Source: Rhyzopertha dominica (Eukaryota > Arthropoda > Insecta > Coleoptera > Bostrichidae). Taken from it: a stretch of 64,000 nt of DNA. The position numbers were made by a program, and so were the translations under genes. The notes under the pieces are model-generated. The model saw nothing but the letters and a program-made list of their open reading frames with translations. It was not told the origin of the DNA and did no database searches. Below are positions 46,713-59,439 of this stretch, one piece after another. Numbering within the stretch: the stretch's first letter is position 1; each line of letters begins with the position of its first letter. The stretch covers positions 39,798,942 through 39,862,941 of the forward strand of contig QCXZ01000001.1 of NCBI GenBank assembly GCA_025024175.1, read 5' to 3'.

Positions 46713-46960
46713 TGTGGTGTGAGAATGCATGCATGCTTGTGATGATATTTTGAGCCCCCTAAGCGTTGCGTGCCCGGTCTATTGGCCGTGGTTCCTTCGA
46801 CCTGTGTCTCGTAGACCGGGGGGCCTACCTGCGGGTCGATTGACGTGATTGGGTGGAGAGGGACTGCCCTACGGGGACCCCCGATCCTGGTCACTGGGAT
46901 GCTAACTGTTGTAGTTGGGCGTCCAGGGGAGCCTTGACTCATTTCAGGTGGCACTAGCTA
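46713..46960. other. GC-rich island of unknown origin
   Basis: About 250 bp strikingly richer in G and C than anything nearby, including a CCCGGTCTATTGGCC… GTAGACCGGGGGGCC inverted motif (about 46769-46828). A minus-strand open frame (46697-46954, proline- and threonine-rich) has no recognised domain. It could be the leader or ORF1 start of a LINE. Confidence 0.35.
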
Positions 46961-47256
46961 GTTGTCGAAGAACGAAGACTGATGATGTAATGTTATTTGG
47001 TAGAAGACGAACTTGATAAGGAATGATTTTTGTATGACTAGGAAATTATGCCCCCGGTGAGAAGAACCTGAATTGTTTTTGACACAGAGCAGTAAGTCTT
47101 TATTTTTCATGTGATCATCCTCTTTTGGAACCTGGCCACTTGTGATTTTAAGTTGAGAAAATACGTTGAGATGAACTGCTATGTGATGACCCACTAGATA
47201 CAAGGTAATCAATTTTTACAGAACTCAGTTTAAATACCCGAGAATTACAGTGTGAA

Positions 47257-47399
47257 TGATACCATACCCTCTAGTGGCAATACGGCATCATCCACTTGTC
47301 TCTGTGGAGAACTAATCTGAACGGCAGTCCACTGTGTGGTGGGCGTTTAAAAGCCGGCAGACGTTCTCCAACGACTGCAACGAATGCAGTTCTCAAGCA
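47257..47399 (+). repeat. TGCCATCTAGTGGCAA-family repeat, copy at 47.3 kb
   Basis: CTCTAGTGGCAATACGGCATCATCC… to GCAGTTCTCAAGCA. Same sequence family as 16733-16970 and 61960-62103, and directly followed by the 130-bp MITE below. Confidence 0.7.
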
Positions 47400-47529
47400 T
47401 AATAATTACGTCTATGCCATGTCGCCATGTCGCGTTGGGACTATGGCTGTGCTGAGGAGGCTTTATAAGCCGAAACAGCTGTCCACATAATGTTTTGACG
47501 CAGGCGACATGGCCTAGACGTAATTATTA
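47400..47529. mobile_element. 130-bp MITE with ~27-bp inverted repeats
   Basis: Left arm TAATAATTACGTCTATGCCA… (47400-47426) and right arm (47503-47529) are inverted copies with one mismatch. Partial copies in the opposite orientation occur at about 61869-61952 and 62104-62203. Confidence 0.8.
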
Positions 47530-47830
47530 TTTCAGTTTAAATATCCAAAAAACCGTAAACGTAGTTTTCACTCTTAGAAAAATTGCACCTACTCTGTAAA
47601 AATCCTGGGCCTCATATGAGATCCAAAACTATCAAGGCCTGCGTATGGTGATGTCATGGCTGCGAGGGTAGGCTGCTGTATTTTTCTTTTAAAATGTTCG
47701 AGAGGTAAGATTCTGAGCTGTCTGCGCACTGCCTATTTCTCTATTTGTCAGACGTATCTTGCTTACGTCATACTGATCTGAAGATACTCAGTAAAACTCG
47801 GCCGACTTTTCAGTATTCAGCGCACCATAG

Positions 47831-48500
47831 TTGGAACCATGGATGTATAAAAGAGGGGATACCGCATCTCATTGACAGAAAGCGCATTGTTGTGAAGCCA
47901 ATATCTAAATGGCACGAAGTTTGTTTTCTTTCCGCGGCATTGTCGTGCCGTAATTTGCATTCTTCAGTATGCTTCGGAAACCTAAAAATAATAGATAGGA
48001 AAAAAATATTGTATGAATATGATTTATGCACGCATATAAAACTCATTTTTTGTTATACATTAATAAACAATTCATCTTTCAGTAGTAGTGTTGTAAAATA
48101 CCGGCATAATAAGCAATTTAAATACCGCACGCCTATGAATCTTAACCTTAAATACTACCTGGGTGTTACATACCTGTGAAATGAAACATTGGGTTAACGG
48201 ATATCAATCTTTCTGCACATTTGACACTGCCTGGTCATCTTATCACTGCTACCGTTAACAATTATATGGAAATCATTCCCTGCGTCTTGCACATCATAAA
48301 ACCAAATGAAAACAAACATGCAAACGCTCAAATGCTGTGTGACCGTGAACATGAAGCTTAGTCGTTGGACATACACAACTGGTCAACTGAAAGATCCAAT
48401 GTTTTCTACAAATAAACACTTAGACTGAGATCACATGTTGGCATCAGTTTACAATGTGAAAAGCTGGATCCCCTCTTTTATGCATCCATGGTTGGAACAG
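47831..48500 (-). mobile_element. copy 2 of the THAP-like element, inverted relative to 13.4-14.4 kb
   Basis: About 47838-48280 is the reverse complement of the two blocks at 13372-13615 and 14215-14443, here uninterrupted. Ends: ACCATGGATGTATAAAAGAGGGGAT at the left and its inverted, slightly diverged copy at about 48465-48500, suggesting ~30-bp terminal inverted repeats. On the minus strand it has the FPKHTEECKLRH exon with acceptor TTTTTAG; the donor corresponding to GGTATAC in copy 1 reads GATATC here, so the gene is not spliceable as read. Confidence 0.5.
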
Positions 48501-51500
48501 TGGCAGGCCTCGCTTACAGTGAAGGCTGTAGTAATAGCTTCAAGGCCATGCAGATTCTCAGTAACTTTCTCTGTATCATGTCTAGTATTGTCTAATTCCA
48601 TTTTAACGTTAATCCTCATGGACACCGTAGCACCAAATTATAACTCGTGGCCGAAACAGTTATAACTTACATGATCTCAAAACGCAGTTGATTACTACTT
48701 TACAGTTTTAAATAAATGCATGTTTTCAAAGAGAAGATCCTGATTAATAAAACTTATTACGATGTTAAAGAATATCCTTATCGATAACTTGTAATGGTTG
48801 TCTAATGTTCATGTAGGTTGTTTAAAGTAAATCTTATGTAATGTTATACACATGGTTATATTATAACATGTACAAAACTTATAATGTTACGGCAATTGTG
48901 CTAATAAACAGTATTATTAGTATGACTGCAGGGTAAAGCTTAGAGAAGCCGTATGTTTTTAACAGCAGACTCAAAATGCAAAAAATTGCTATAAAACGTT
49001 GTTTAAGGCCATTACTAGTATAAGGCGCGTTTAATAGCTTACTTACTTACTTCTTCAGCCCTTATTCATTGGAGAAACGTGTGTCAGCGCGGAAAATTTT
49101 TGATACAAATTTTCGAATGACATTTTTTACAAACGTTCTGCTTAGTTCTAACCATCTAACCCATTACTTATAGCGAGTCACCGAGTTAATTGGAAAGGCA
49201 TACACAGACAGTTTGATTGGGTTTAAAAATTAAGAGTGTCGAAATAATGAAGTGCAAAATAAAACCGTTAAAAACTCAGTGGGCTGTATATTTTTTATTT
49301 TAACAAATTAACCTGACTTCTACAATTTTTTTCTTATCACTATGTTAATAATATATACTAAATAATTCATATTGGTCTGTAGTAAAAAATGGTTGCACTA
49401 CATAAAAGTAGGTAACTGGAAGCATTTTGTTTTTAAGCTACTTTTTTGGAACTCCACAGCAAATTGTAAAAAAAATTGTAGGACAAATTAACGAATCCTC
49501 CAACAATGTAATCTAGAACGCGAAAATAACAGCTTCCTTTTATTGAAAAACTGGTGACTGGGTTTATGTAAAAAAAAATTTATCTAAATATCTCTAATTG
49601 CTCGGCTATGTGTGGGTTATCAACAATAAGCAATTAAAGTATTTACAAATTAAAGATTAGCTATCTACATTATGAACTGCCGTAGCTCGATACAATAGAC
49701 AGTACAAAAATAGCTGTTACCAGTCAAAACCAATTAAAACAATTTTTTACAAAATAAAATATGTTTTATCAACAAGTGAGTAACTCGGTTCCTTGTATGT
49801 TGAGATACCAGGTGTTGCGTTGGATGTAGGACTATATATTTGTCTTTGTTGGCAATGAACGGAACTGTTAAATAGGGAAGGTTTTATATGCTACTATAAA
49901 AACAACCAATTAAAACCGCTAACATTTGCACTTCCTTATGTTTATAAAAGACTACCTGCTAGTTTCAAATTTATTACAAATTCCTTGTCAAATGCTTGCC
50001 ATAATTTCTCGCAGATATTATCATGAGCTAATTTCTTTACACACATCTTACCGCACCGTTCTATATTCGATACATATTTAAAATAACCATCGAGTGTGAA
50101 ATCTGTTTAGGATGTGATATATGCTAATAATGATATACCATTTTCGTTCAATGAACAGTGCTAGTATATATTTCATTAAACACTGTCAAATCGAAATTTT
50201 TACGTTCAAAAGAAGAATGGAGTCCTTGCCGTCAATCAAAAATCATAAGTATAGCACATCTCAGGCTTGATCTAGACCCAATGGATAACGATAACCAGTA
50301 ATTGCAATGATTTAGAGTATTATTTTACCTTTAAAAGTTTCCCTCGCAATTTGAATTGTGCTTGCAACGTCATCTTCCCTGGGATTATGCTTGAAGAGGC
50401 ATTTTAGTTTTTTAGTTTTTTATTAGCTATTTCAATTTTGCATCTAAACCTGAAGGTTGCAAGCCTTATATAGTTACCAAATATAATCATATGGGAAACT
50501 TAGATACGAAGTAGAGTCGATTTATTTACGCTAGGTGAGTGCATTATTAATGTACCTACTCCTTGTCTGGAAAAAATATTTTGTGTTAGTTTTACCTACC
50601 AATGTAAAATTTAACAACTAACATGTGTTTAGCAGGGCTTTTGAGGTATTTTTTCTCAGAATGTTCCTCAAACTTCGGAAAAGGTGACGCCCGTTTTGAA
50701 AATGAAAATCAATTGCAATATTCGCTTCAAATTCGCTTGAAACGGAGCGAAATAAAATTGAGATAGGTAGTGTTATTTCTAGGTATCGAGGTGCTATGTA
50801 TATTTCTGAAAGTCATAAAAACTTCCAGTGGCAAAGTTATAAAGGAAGGGAGAAATTTTATATTATTGAAGGAATTGTCGCGATAACTTAAATAGGAACA
50901 AAATTACGAAGCGGCTAAATCTGCCAGCTCTCAACATCACCATGGATCGCCGAAATTCTTCAGCGATCCTCAACCCACCTATATTAAAATTATACATCGT
51001 CAACTTTAAAGAACTTTAAAGAAACAGCGTCAGCACATCGAAAATGTGTCAGTGCCGGTATACAAGTATATGAAAAGAGCGAGTGTTTGGACAATCGTGT
51101 TATATGTTTTGTTTGCGTTTGCGGCCGTGTACCTTATCAAAAACTTTATTTTTAAATATTGCCATCTAAATCGTTATCTAAAGATCTCCAGTGAAAACAC
51201 ATCATCTGGATGCGCTTTCATCTAAGGGTGGAGAGTTACACGCTCCTGAATCTCAAGGTTATCACATAGACCAGATATTTAACTTGTAAAATGCTTATCA
51301 CAGATATAATATTACGGAATGCTGTTTCGTTGCATGTGGATTAAAATAGTCGGTCGTTTTGTAACCTCACTGGAATGCAAACGGTTTTTAAAAAGAATTT
51401 TTCTTTCCGTAATCCGAAAAGTGTGGTCGAAATAATAATTTGCATTTTAGTAACGTAACGCAGTTGTATTATTTAAAGAACTGTAATGTTTTGAATGGCG

Positions 51501-52329
51501 TTGATTCTAAATAACGTACGCAACCAACAAATATGCTTAGTTTAATTTCATAAACAAATATTTCACAACAGTTACTGTAAGAAGAGGTCTCCTCTCAGCC
51601 ACAGATGTTTAAAATTATTAAACGATCGTCTAATTTGAAACAATAATTCTTCGTTTCGAATTGATAGCAGTGAATCGTTAATTCTCCGTCACAATACCTC
51701 TTTACTATCAACGGCATCGGGAAAAACAAGTGATTTCATGTCCCCCATACACAAAGATGCATGATGAGAGTTTAACATGCCCAGGGAAATTTTTAATTCT
51801 TGACAAGTCTACAAAAGTGCGCTTGCATGAATATCATATTTGGTCTTATATTTAACTGCAGATCGTCCAAATAGAGGAAACGCTAAAAATAAAACAAAAT
51901 ATTAATAATTACAAAGTTTGACAAACGTCCCTTGCCGTTGTTTGCCTTAATTGCTATTGAATCAAAGCCTACTCGAAACTTTAAACATCCTTTAAATAGA
52001 GCAAATGCGTCAAGTACATTAACACAATGCAAATAACTCGAAAATAGCCGATTCTAGCGACCTCTACNAAGTAAAAGTTTTTAATGGACAAAGGATGGAT
52101 CTTTTGTTAANGAGTCAAATTAGAAATCATATTTGATGTACTGGCAGATTTGGAAGAAATTTTAATTTTCTTGGGTTCGTCGGGGATCTAAGAAAAAGAT
52201 TCGGGTTATTTTGTGCCTTAGNAGTGCGATCTTCTTAAGTCATTGAATTTGAATGTTAGCTATCACTTCTAGGCAGTAGCTTTCAGGAATTGACAAAAAT
52301 GAAAAGTAAACGCCAGTTTGAAGTGTTGC
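48501..52329. other. no gene recognised
   Basis: Nearly 4 kb of AT-rich sequence with no domain-bearing ORF and no repeat I can define. Isolated N bases at about 52068-52223. Confidence 0.5.
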
Positions 52330-52339
52330 CATAAAAGAA

Positions 52340-53040
52340 GATTTTGGATATGAGTTTTTACTGAATATCCTGGCATGCAGAATATTAGATGGTTACTAAA
52401 GTGGTGGATGACATATCTGAGCATGACTAAAAAGGAGTAGAGAGTCTTTCCAGAATTGCAGAGCGATGTGAGTTTTCACTGACTATCCTCGCATGTAGTA
52501 TATTGGCTTGCTATTGCAACTAGTGAATGATATGTTAGAGCTTGGCTGATAGTGTTAGAGAGGTTTCCAAGGATTGTAGAGTGATGTGAGTAATCACTGA
52601 ATATCTTTGCATGTAGTATACTGGTTGACTTTGTATGAAACTAGTATGATGTATCAGATCGTTACTTATAGTTTTAGAAATGATATGTAGCGCTGTGGTG
52701 CGATGTGAGTAATCGCTAGATATCCTTGCATGTAGTATACTGGTTGGCTTGGTATGAAACTAGTACGTTGTTCCAGATCGTTACTTATAGTTTTAGAAAT
52801 GATATGTAGCACTGTGGTGCGGTGTGAGTAATCACAGAATATCCTTGCATGTACTGTATTGGTTGGCTTGGTATGAAACTAGTGGATATACCTGAGTGTT
52901 ATGTGGTGTCATGTGAATATTCAGTGAATATACTCACATATAGTATAATGGTTTGGTGTTAAAATAGTGCATGATGTATCTGATTGTTTTAGAAGTGCTA
53001 TTTAGCTATGTGGTACGATGTGTCTGTTCACTGTTACCTA
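52340..53040 (+). repeat. degenerate tandem array, ~119-bp period
   Basis: Units anchored on GATGTGAGTAATCACTGAATATC…GCATGTAGTATACTGGTTGG begin near 52343, 52463, 52581, 52700 and 52819, with a truncated unit after 52900. The three central units are most alike; the outer ones are eroded. No coding content. Confidence 0.85.
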
Positions 53041-53149
53041 TGCACGCTTAGTTCTGCTTTGCTTCTTGCTACGGTATGTAAAACGATTAGGACATTGATG
53101 ACATAACAGTACTGCGATCAAGAGTAAAAGATATGAAATAAAAGTTATT

Positions 53150-55400
53150 GTTAGATAGGGAGGCTACCTAGCACATCTGTGCAGACTGTTTAGTCAGGTG
53201 CTACATTGGTATAGTTGGTCATATTGCCTGTAGAGGTAGTCGGCAGTATGTGTTCTGTGCAACAGTCAGTTCTATAAAGTATTAGATAGGGAGGCTACCT
53301 AGCACTTCGGTGCAGACTGTTTAGTCAAATGCTACATTGGTGTAGTTGACCATATTGCCTGCAGAGGTAGTCGGCTGTATGTGTTCTGCGCAACAGTAAG
53401 TTCTATAAAGTATTAGATAGGGAGGCTACCTAGCACTTCGGTGCAGACTGTTTAGTCAAATGCTACATTGGTGTAGTTGACCATATTGCTTGCAGAGGTA
53501 GTCGGCAGTATGTGTTCTGCGCAACAGTAAGTTCTATAAAGTATTAGATAGGGAGGCTACCTAGCACTTCGGTGCAGACTGTTTAGTCAAATGCTACATT
53601 GGTGTAGTTGATCATATTGCCTGCAGAGGTAGTCGGCTGTATGTGTTCTGCGCAACAGTAAGTTCTATAAAGTATTAGATAGGGAGGCTACCTAGCACTT
53701 CGGTGCAGACTGTTTAGTCAAATGCTACATTGGTGTAGTTGACCATATTGCCTGCAGAGGTAGTCGGCTGTATGTGTTCTGCGCAACAGTAANTTCTANN
53801 AAGTATTAGATAGGGAGGCTACCTAGCACTTCGGTGCAGACTGTTTAGTCAAATGCTACATTGGTGTAGTTGACCATATTGCCTGCAGAGGTAGTCGGCA
53901 GTATGTGTTCTGTGCAACAGTCAGTTCTATAAAGTATTAGATAGGGAGGCTACCTAGCACTTCGGTGCAGACTGTTTAGTCAAATGCTACATTGGTGTAG
54001 TTGACCATATTGCCTGCAGAGGTAGTCGGCTGTATGTGTTCTGCGCAACAGTAAGTTCTATAAAGTATTAGATAGGGAGGCTACCTAGCACTTCGGTGCA
54101 GACTGTTTAGTCAAATGCTACATTGGTGTAGTTGACCATATTGCCTGCAGAGGTAGTCGGCTGTATGTGTTCTGCGCAACAGTAAGTTCTATAAAGTATT
54201 AGATAGGGAGGCTACCTAGCACTTCGGTGCAGACTGTTTAGTCAAATGCTACATTGGTGTAGTTGACCATATTGCCTGCAGAGGTAGTCGGCTGTATGTG
54301 TTCTGCGCAACAGTAAGTTCTAAAAGTATTAGATAGGGAGGCTACTTAGCACTTCGGTGCAGACTGTTTAGTTAAATGCTACATTGGTGTAGTTGACCAT
54401 ATTGCCTGCAGAGGTAGTCGGCTGTATGTGTTCTGCGCAACAGTAAGTTCTATAAAGTATTAGATAGGGAGGCTACCTAGCACTTCGGTGCAGACTGTTT
54501 AGTCAAATGCTACATTGGTGTAGTTGACCATATTGCCTGCAGAGGTAGTCGGCTGTATGTGTTCTGCGCAACAGTAAGTTCTATAAAGTATTAGATAGGG
54601 AGGCTACCTAGCACTTCGGTGCAGACTGTTTAGTCAAATGCTACATTGGTGTAGTTGACCATATTGCCTGCAGAGGTAGTCGGCTGTATGTGTTCTGCGC
54701 AACAGTAAGTTCTATAAAGTATTAGATAGGGAGGCTACCTAGCACTTCGGTGCAGACTGTTTAGTCAAATGCTACATTGGTGTAGTTGACCATATTGCCT
54801 GCAGAGGTAGTCGGCTGTATGTGTTCTGCGCAACAGTAAGTTCTATAAAGTATTAGATAGGGAGGCTACCTAGCACTTCGGTGCAGACTGTTTAGTCAAA
54901 TGCTACATTGGTGTAGTTGACCATATTGCCTGCAGAGGTAGTCGGCTGTATGTGTTCTGCGCAACAGTAAGTTCTATAAAGTATTAGATAGGGAGGCTAC
55001 CTAGCACTTCGGTGCAGACTGTTTAGTCAAATGCTACATTGGTGTAGTTGACCATATTGCCTGCAGAGGTAGTCGGCAGTATGTGTTCTGCGCAACAGTC
55101 AGTTCTATAAAGTATTAGATAGGGAGGCTACCTAGCACTTCGGTGCAGACTGTTTAGTCAAATGCTACATTGGTGTAGTTGACCATATTGCCTGCAGAGG
55201 TAGTCGGCTGTATGTGTTCTGCGCAACAGTAACTTCTATAAAGTATTAGATAGGCAGGCTTCCTAGCACTCTGGTGCAGATTGTTAAGTGAATTGCTATC
55301 ACCTTGATATAGATTGTTAAGTGACATTACTATATTGGTGTAGTTGGCCATATTGCCTGCAGAGGCAGTCGACTGTATTTGCTCTTCGCAACAGTCAGTT
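53150..55400 (+). repeat. satellite-like tandem array, 131-bp unit, about 16 copies
   Basis: Units starting (A/G)TTAGATAGGGAGGCTACC fall at 53150, 53281, 53412, 53543, 53674, 53805, 53936, 54067, 54198, 54328, 54459, 54590, 54721, 54852, 54983 and 55114, a strict 131-bp spacing apart from one 130-bp unit. A diverged, partly rearranged unit at 55245-55400 closes the array. Central units differ at only one or two places; the first and last units are the most diverged, as unequal exchange predicts. Each unit contains GCACTTCGGTGC, a 4-bp stem with a TTCG loop. Not CRISPR: the units abut with no variable spacers. Confidence 0.97.
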
Positions 55401-56390
55401 CGATAATTAACTCATAATAGAAATAAGGAAGTAGCGATGCTAAGCTATTGAGATGCCGTTGTCTGCCATATTAATTTGTATACTAGCTTTCAGTAGCTAC
55501 AAGAGGAATTGTTGTGCAGCAGTACAAAGAAGTAGATTGTAGTTATACGACTATGCATATTGGTATATGATGGCCTGTTTTGCTTATCGGCATATATATT
55601 GGCTGTCCTTATTAAGTATAGTTGATACTCGTGCTTGGGTATTAATTATGTTTTTCTTTATAACAGTTCTGTCGGCAAGAGGCCAAACCCCATTTAGTAG
55701 TCGAGCATTCGCAAGCATTGTAAGTGTTTATACTATTACATTGTATAATACTTGTTAAGAGCTAAACATCATCAACATTATTATCACTGTTATCATAAAA
55801 AAATATCTGACAGATATTATAGGTGGCATGATAAATGCAACATATATAGTAACTAGATGAAAAATTAAACGTGGTATTTAATAGGGTCCTAACATGAAGT
55901 TGCTTTGGGGTAGCATTTTCAAACCTTGCATCATTAGTACAAAAAATTCGCGTCCCAATTAGTAAACTCTTCCACTGGGTTAGACCGCACTGGGGTACTA
56001 TTGAATGCTCTGCTACTGCGCATGATTTAAAAACCACTTAGTAACCACGAAATTTGCAAGAGCCGGAGTTCAGAATCAGATAAGAAGTTTAAAAAACGTA
56101 TGCAAAATTTGTCATCGACTAGGTTATTGTCAAGATGCACGAGGTCTTCAGTATGAACATTTAATTTGATGTAAGAGTTTATTTCAGGGAATGAAGTATT
56201 GTATATGCCATGAAAATGCACTGATACGCAAGAATAAAAAACCAGGCTAAGAACTAATTTACTAACTTCTATTGTCTACTGTATCAAAAGGATTAAACAG
56301 ACATGTGACAATTATGAGCTACGTACTAAATTTGCCTTTTAAATAATAAAAATGTAATCCGATAATCTGGCAATTAAGATTTGTCATTGT
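55401..56390. other. upstream flank of the lipase gene
   Basis: About 1 kb between the satellite and the lipase TATA box. A 63-codon hydrophobic ORF at 55567-55758 shows no family pattern. Confidence 0.45.
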
Positions 56391-56393
56391 GTC

Positions 56394-56401
56394 TATATAA
56401 A
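56394..56401 (+). promoter_or_regulatory. TATA box of the lipase gene
   Basis: TATATAAA lies 38 bases before the ATG of the signal-peptide exon. With transcription starting 25-30 bases downstream, the 5' leader would be about 10-20 bases, short but workable. The initiator was not identified. Confidence 0.5.
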
Positions 56402-56438
56402 TTGCGTGTGCGTAAATTCTAACTAGTTGATGTGAATA

Positions 56439-56499
56439 ATGGAACGGTTCTGGCAATATTTGATTGCAGTCTTTATAGTTGCAAATTACTATATTCCAG
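56439..56499 (+). CDS. secreted lipase, exon 1 (signal peptide)
   Basis: ATG at 56439 opens 20 codons plus one base: a short charged start (MERFW), a hydrophobic core (YLIAVFIVANYY) and a Pro, which fits a secretory signal peptide. It ends CAG before GTAAAG (donor at 56500), leaving phase 1. The single left-over G joins AA of exon 2 to make GAA (Glu), in the same frame as the lipase domain. This phase match, the TATA box upstream and the signal peptide together support it as the true first exon. It is too short to show up as a standard ORF. Confidence 0.75.
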
Positions 56500-58774
56500 G
56501 TAAAGGATAATTAAAATAGTTAACTGTTATCTGTTTGGGTAAGCAGTCAATGAAAATCATGACCTTATAATTTTGTCAAGCTTTCGGACCTATTTACGGC
56601 TTTCATCATAATTTAAGTAGCTAATACATAATCGCACAGTTATTTTGTGCATGTTGTACAAACATTGCTTAAAATTATGTGGTCTTTCAGAAAATGTAAG
56701 CAAGGCTAAAATATCGCTCTCCAAATATTTTGATCCCAGTACTTAATTGGAGCGTTGTCAGAATTATTCATCTCGATCATTATGTAGAAGTGCAACGTTC
56801 GTCCATACACCTTTAATCACTTCATAGATCTTGAATGTATATAGGTACTAGATGCTGTTTTTTTTCATGTTGGGTTTGAAGAAAAAAGATTATCATCCGT
56901 AATCTTAAGATAAGATACTTGGTTACTGTTAACTGTTAATAAATCAAAACTAGTTATTGGGGACGGAATCTAAGTTGCAACGATAATGTCTTAGGAATTT
57001 TTAACCACGGAATGGACATATTATTTTAAGGTTATGTAAATATAGAATAACTTGCTTATTTCTCTAATGAGAATTTTAAATCCAAATGTGCTTAACAGAA
57101 GTTCTTATGCTAATTATTTTTCTTGTTTACCCTACTTTTATATTCTCTTCCTGTATGTAAACGCATTTCTATAGCAGCGATTTTTCTTGCTTTTTTTAAT
57201 GGCAACCAAGCGACTGTTGGCATATTTGTATTGCTTCTTTTATCATTGCAATGACTAGATGTTTATTTTGAACGGTTTGATAACAAACCTTTGAAAAATT
57301 GGGTTTTAAAGTCAACCGTTAACAAATTAGGATCTGCGGGTTTCATTACCAGTTATTATTCAGTTGAAGGCTATTGCAAATACTTTATTCCGTTAAACAA
57401 GTCTTTACGTCGAATGAAATGTTCAATCTGAATACCTTAAGTTTAAAACAATCTAGATTATCATAGAAATAGCGCGACAAATTTTGCAGTCAGTTAGGCG
57501 GTACTTTTTTGTGTCTGGTTCTAGCTGTAGAAAATTTCGCTGTGTTTCTTTGTTAACCTGTCCTCAGAGGAAAAAATTCCAATAGACTTAAAGCAGGCGA
57601 TCTAGCAAGTCATTCTCTAGTTCTCCCGCGTTCTATTTATCGACCTGGGAAGATGTTATCCAGCCTTGCTAAAACTAGACAATTTAACTTGGCATTCTTC
57701 TTGGGTCTTCATCGAGAAATAAATGTACTATAAAAAGGTTCACCTAGATGTCAGCTTTTACATTTATTATTAGTTGTTCCATAGCTGTGTTTGCTGTGTA
57801 TATGTTTACAAATCTATTTCGACAAAAAGTGGCTTGGTCAGAAAATAGAATATTATTGGCAAATTTTAGATTATAATTGGTCATGTTCAACATTGTCGCA
57901 CAAAACTGCAATTTTCTGTGGGGATAATATTCATTTAGCTTAAGGAGAAGGTAGATTTTGTAGGATGAGTTCTCATTAAAGTTAACTAATACATTAAGAG
58001 TCTGGACTTCATTCGCAGCACTTCTCCGGTGCGAATGTTGCCGTTTTCCACAGAAAACTATCATTGGGATTTCAATTCGTTCGGGTTTCACTCCATTTTA
58101 CCATGTTTGAAAATTAAAATTAAATTAACCTTTTAACTTTTCAGAGCGCGCGACTTTCTGACCTGACGCTAACGTCAGTCACTAGAGCAAGGACATTCGC
58201 TTCGATTCAAATTGCTCTATGAATTGCTAGATTCGGACCATTCAAATTGTTTATGAATCATTACCGAGAACGAGTTACTGAGCTCTTGGACCTGCTTAGA
58301 CAGATGCGCATATAAATATGCTGTGCTCTCGTCGTGTCGACGCACGAACGACACTGATTCATTGGCTGTGACCAAAATCGAACGAATCAAGGCATGAGTC
58401 GTTCAATTTGAGCGACTTGGCCATGAACTGTGTCATGACACATGAACGACCAAATTCTATCAGTCACGCATCAGTGCATTCTAGGTCTCCATGGCTTCCT
58501 ATGCGCGCACTGTGTGTTCATCGGAAAAGGCGGTAATTTTACCTTGAATGAAGAGTATGTTAAGAAATAAAAAATAATTAGCAAAAACACTTTGGTTAAT
58601 GTCATATTGTTATAAAGAAATAAATCGGTTATTCCAAACTGAATATAAAGGAGAGTTTGATGCCAATGACGCAGCTAAAAAAATGGGTTGTATCTCAAAA
58701 TGATATAATACAGTGAACAAGTATGGAATTATAAATATGTAAATAATTAACAACTTTATCCTTGTCGCTTTCAG
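56500..58774 (+). other. lipase intron 1
   Basis: GTAAAG … TTTCAG, 2275 bp. Apart from a short GC-richer stretch at 58140-58520, I see no gene or repeat in it; the minus-strand ORF 57744-58091 has no recognised domain. Confidence 0.65.
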
Positions 58775-59071
58775 AAACATACTCCGATGAAAGCATCCTG
58801 GAGGACGATGTCACTTTCTATCTCTACACCAATTCTAGTCCAAGCGAAGGTGTTTACTTAGACCCATCTAGCTTAGAAGAGCTAGATAATATAAACAGTG
58901 TGGCCGTTTTGATTCACGGTTACAACGATAATCGCAATAAGTCTTTATGGTATGAACCACTAAGAAATGTTCTCCTGCAACAGACCGAAGATATAGGAGT
59001 TATCGAAGTGGATTATGAGAGAATCGCATCACTTGACTACGTTTCTGCCGTTTTGTTGTCCAAAGGTGTAG
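58775..59071 (+). CDS. secreted lipase, exon 2 (N-terminal alpha/beta-hydrolase part)
   Basis: Follows CTTTCAG and ends before GTAAGG. Encodes about 99 residues: VTFYLYTNSSPSEG, the pancreatic-lipase-family first strand; VAVLIHGYNDN, the strand and oxyanion-side loop (HGY where many relatives have HGW); IGVIEVDYERIA (VDY in place of VDW); and YVSAV. Both introns flanking it are phase 1. Such proteins hydrolyse acylglycerols or phospholipids outside the cell; sequence alone does not say which, or whether it is enzymatically active. Confidence 0.88.
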
Positions 59072-59439
59072 GTAAGGTGTAATTAGAATATTTACGGTGT
59101 ATATTTCTACAATCATTCTTATTTAGACATTTGATAGATTTACCGTTACTCCAGTAGATAATTAATAAATTTTACATATTAGTATTAGCGTTGATCCTTT
59201 TGCTGTCTTTATTATAAATTGAATTCTAATAATGTTCTAAAATAGTTGGCGTTTCAACAACAGTTCATTGATAGTATAGAAGGTATTATAAGTTATGGTT
59301 CGGAGTTGAAGAAGTGGCAATAAGTATTCTTTGGTGTGTTAGGAAATAGTGATGCACCACCAGACAGGGTTTGAAGATGTGGTTATGGGGCTACATCTTG
59401 TTGCGAGCTATAATATTATATTATTATTATGATCCTCTG

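Noticed and set aside
47745..48179. 144-codon + strand ORF
   Set aside because: Antisense shadow of the THAP-like repeat, whose coding sense is the minus strand.
55154..55351. Minus-strand ORF across the satellite edge
   Set aside because: It is just the reading of the 131-bp unit on the other strand and has no domain.
53150..55400. Regular repeats that might suggest a CRISPR array
   Set aside because: Units are 131 bp, directly abutting and nearly identical, with no short repeat alternating with unique spacers; the setting is a eukaryotic genome.
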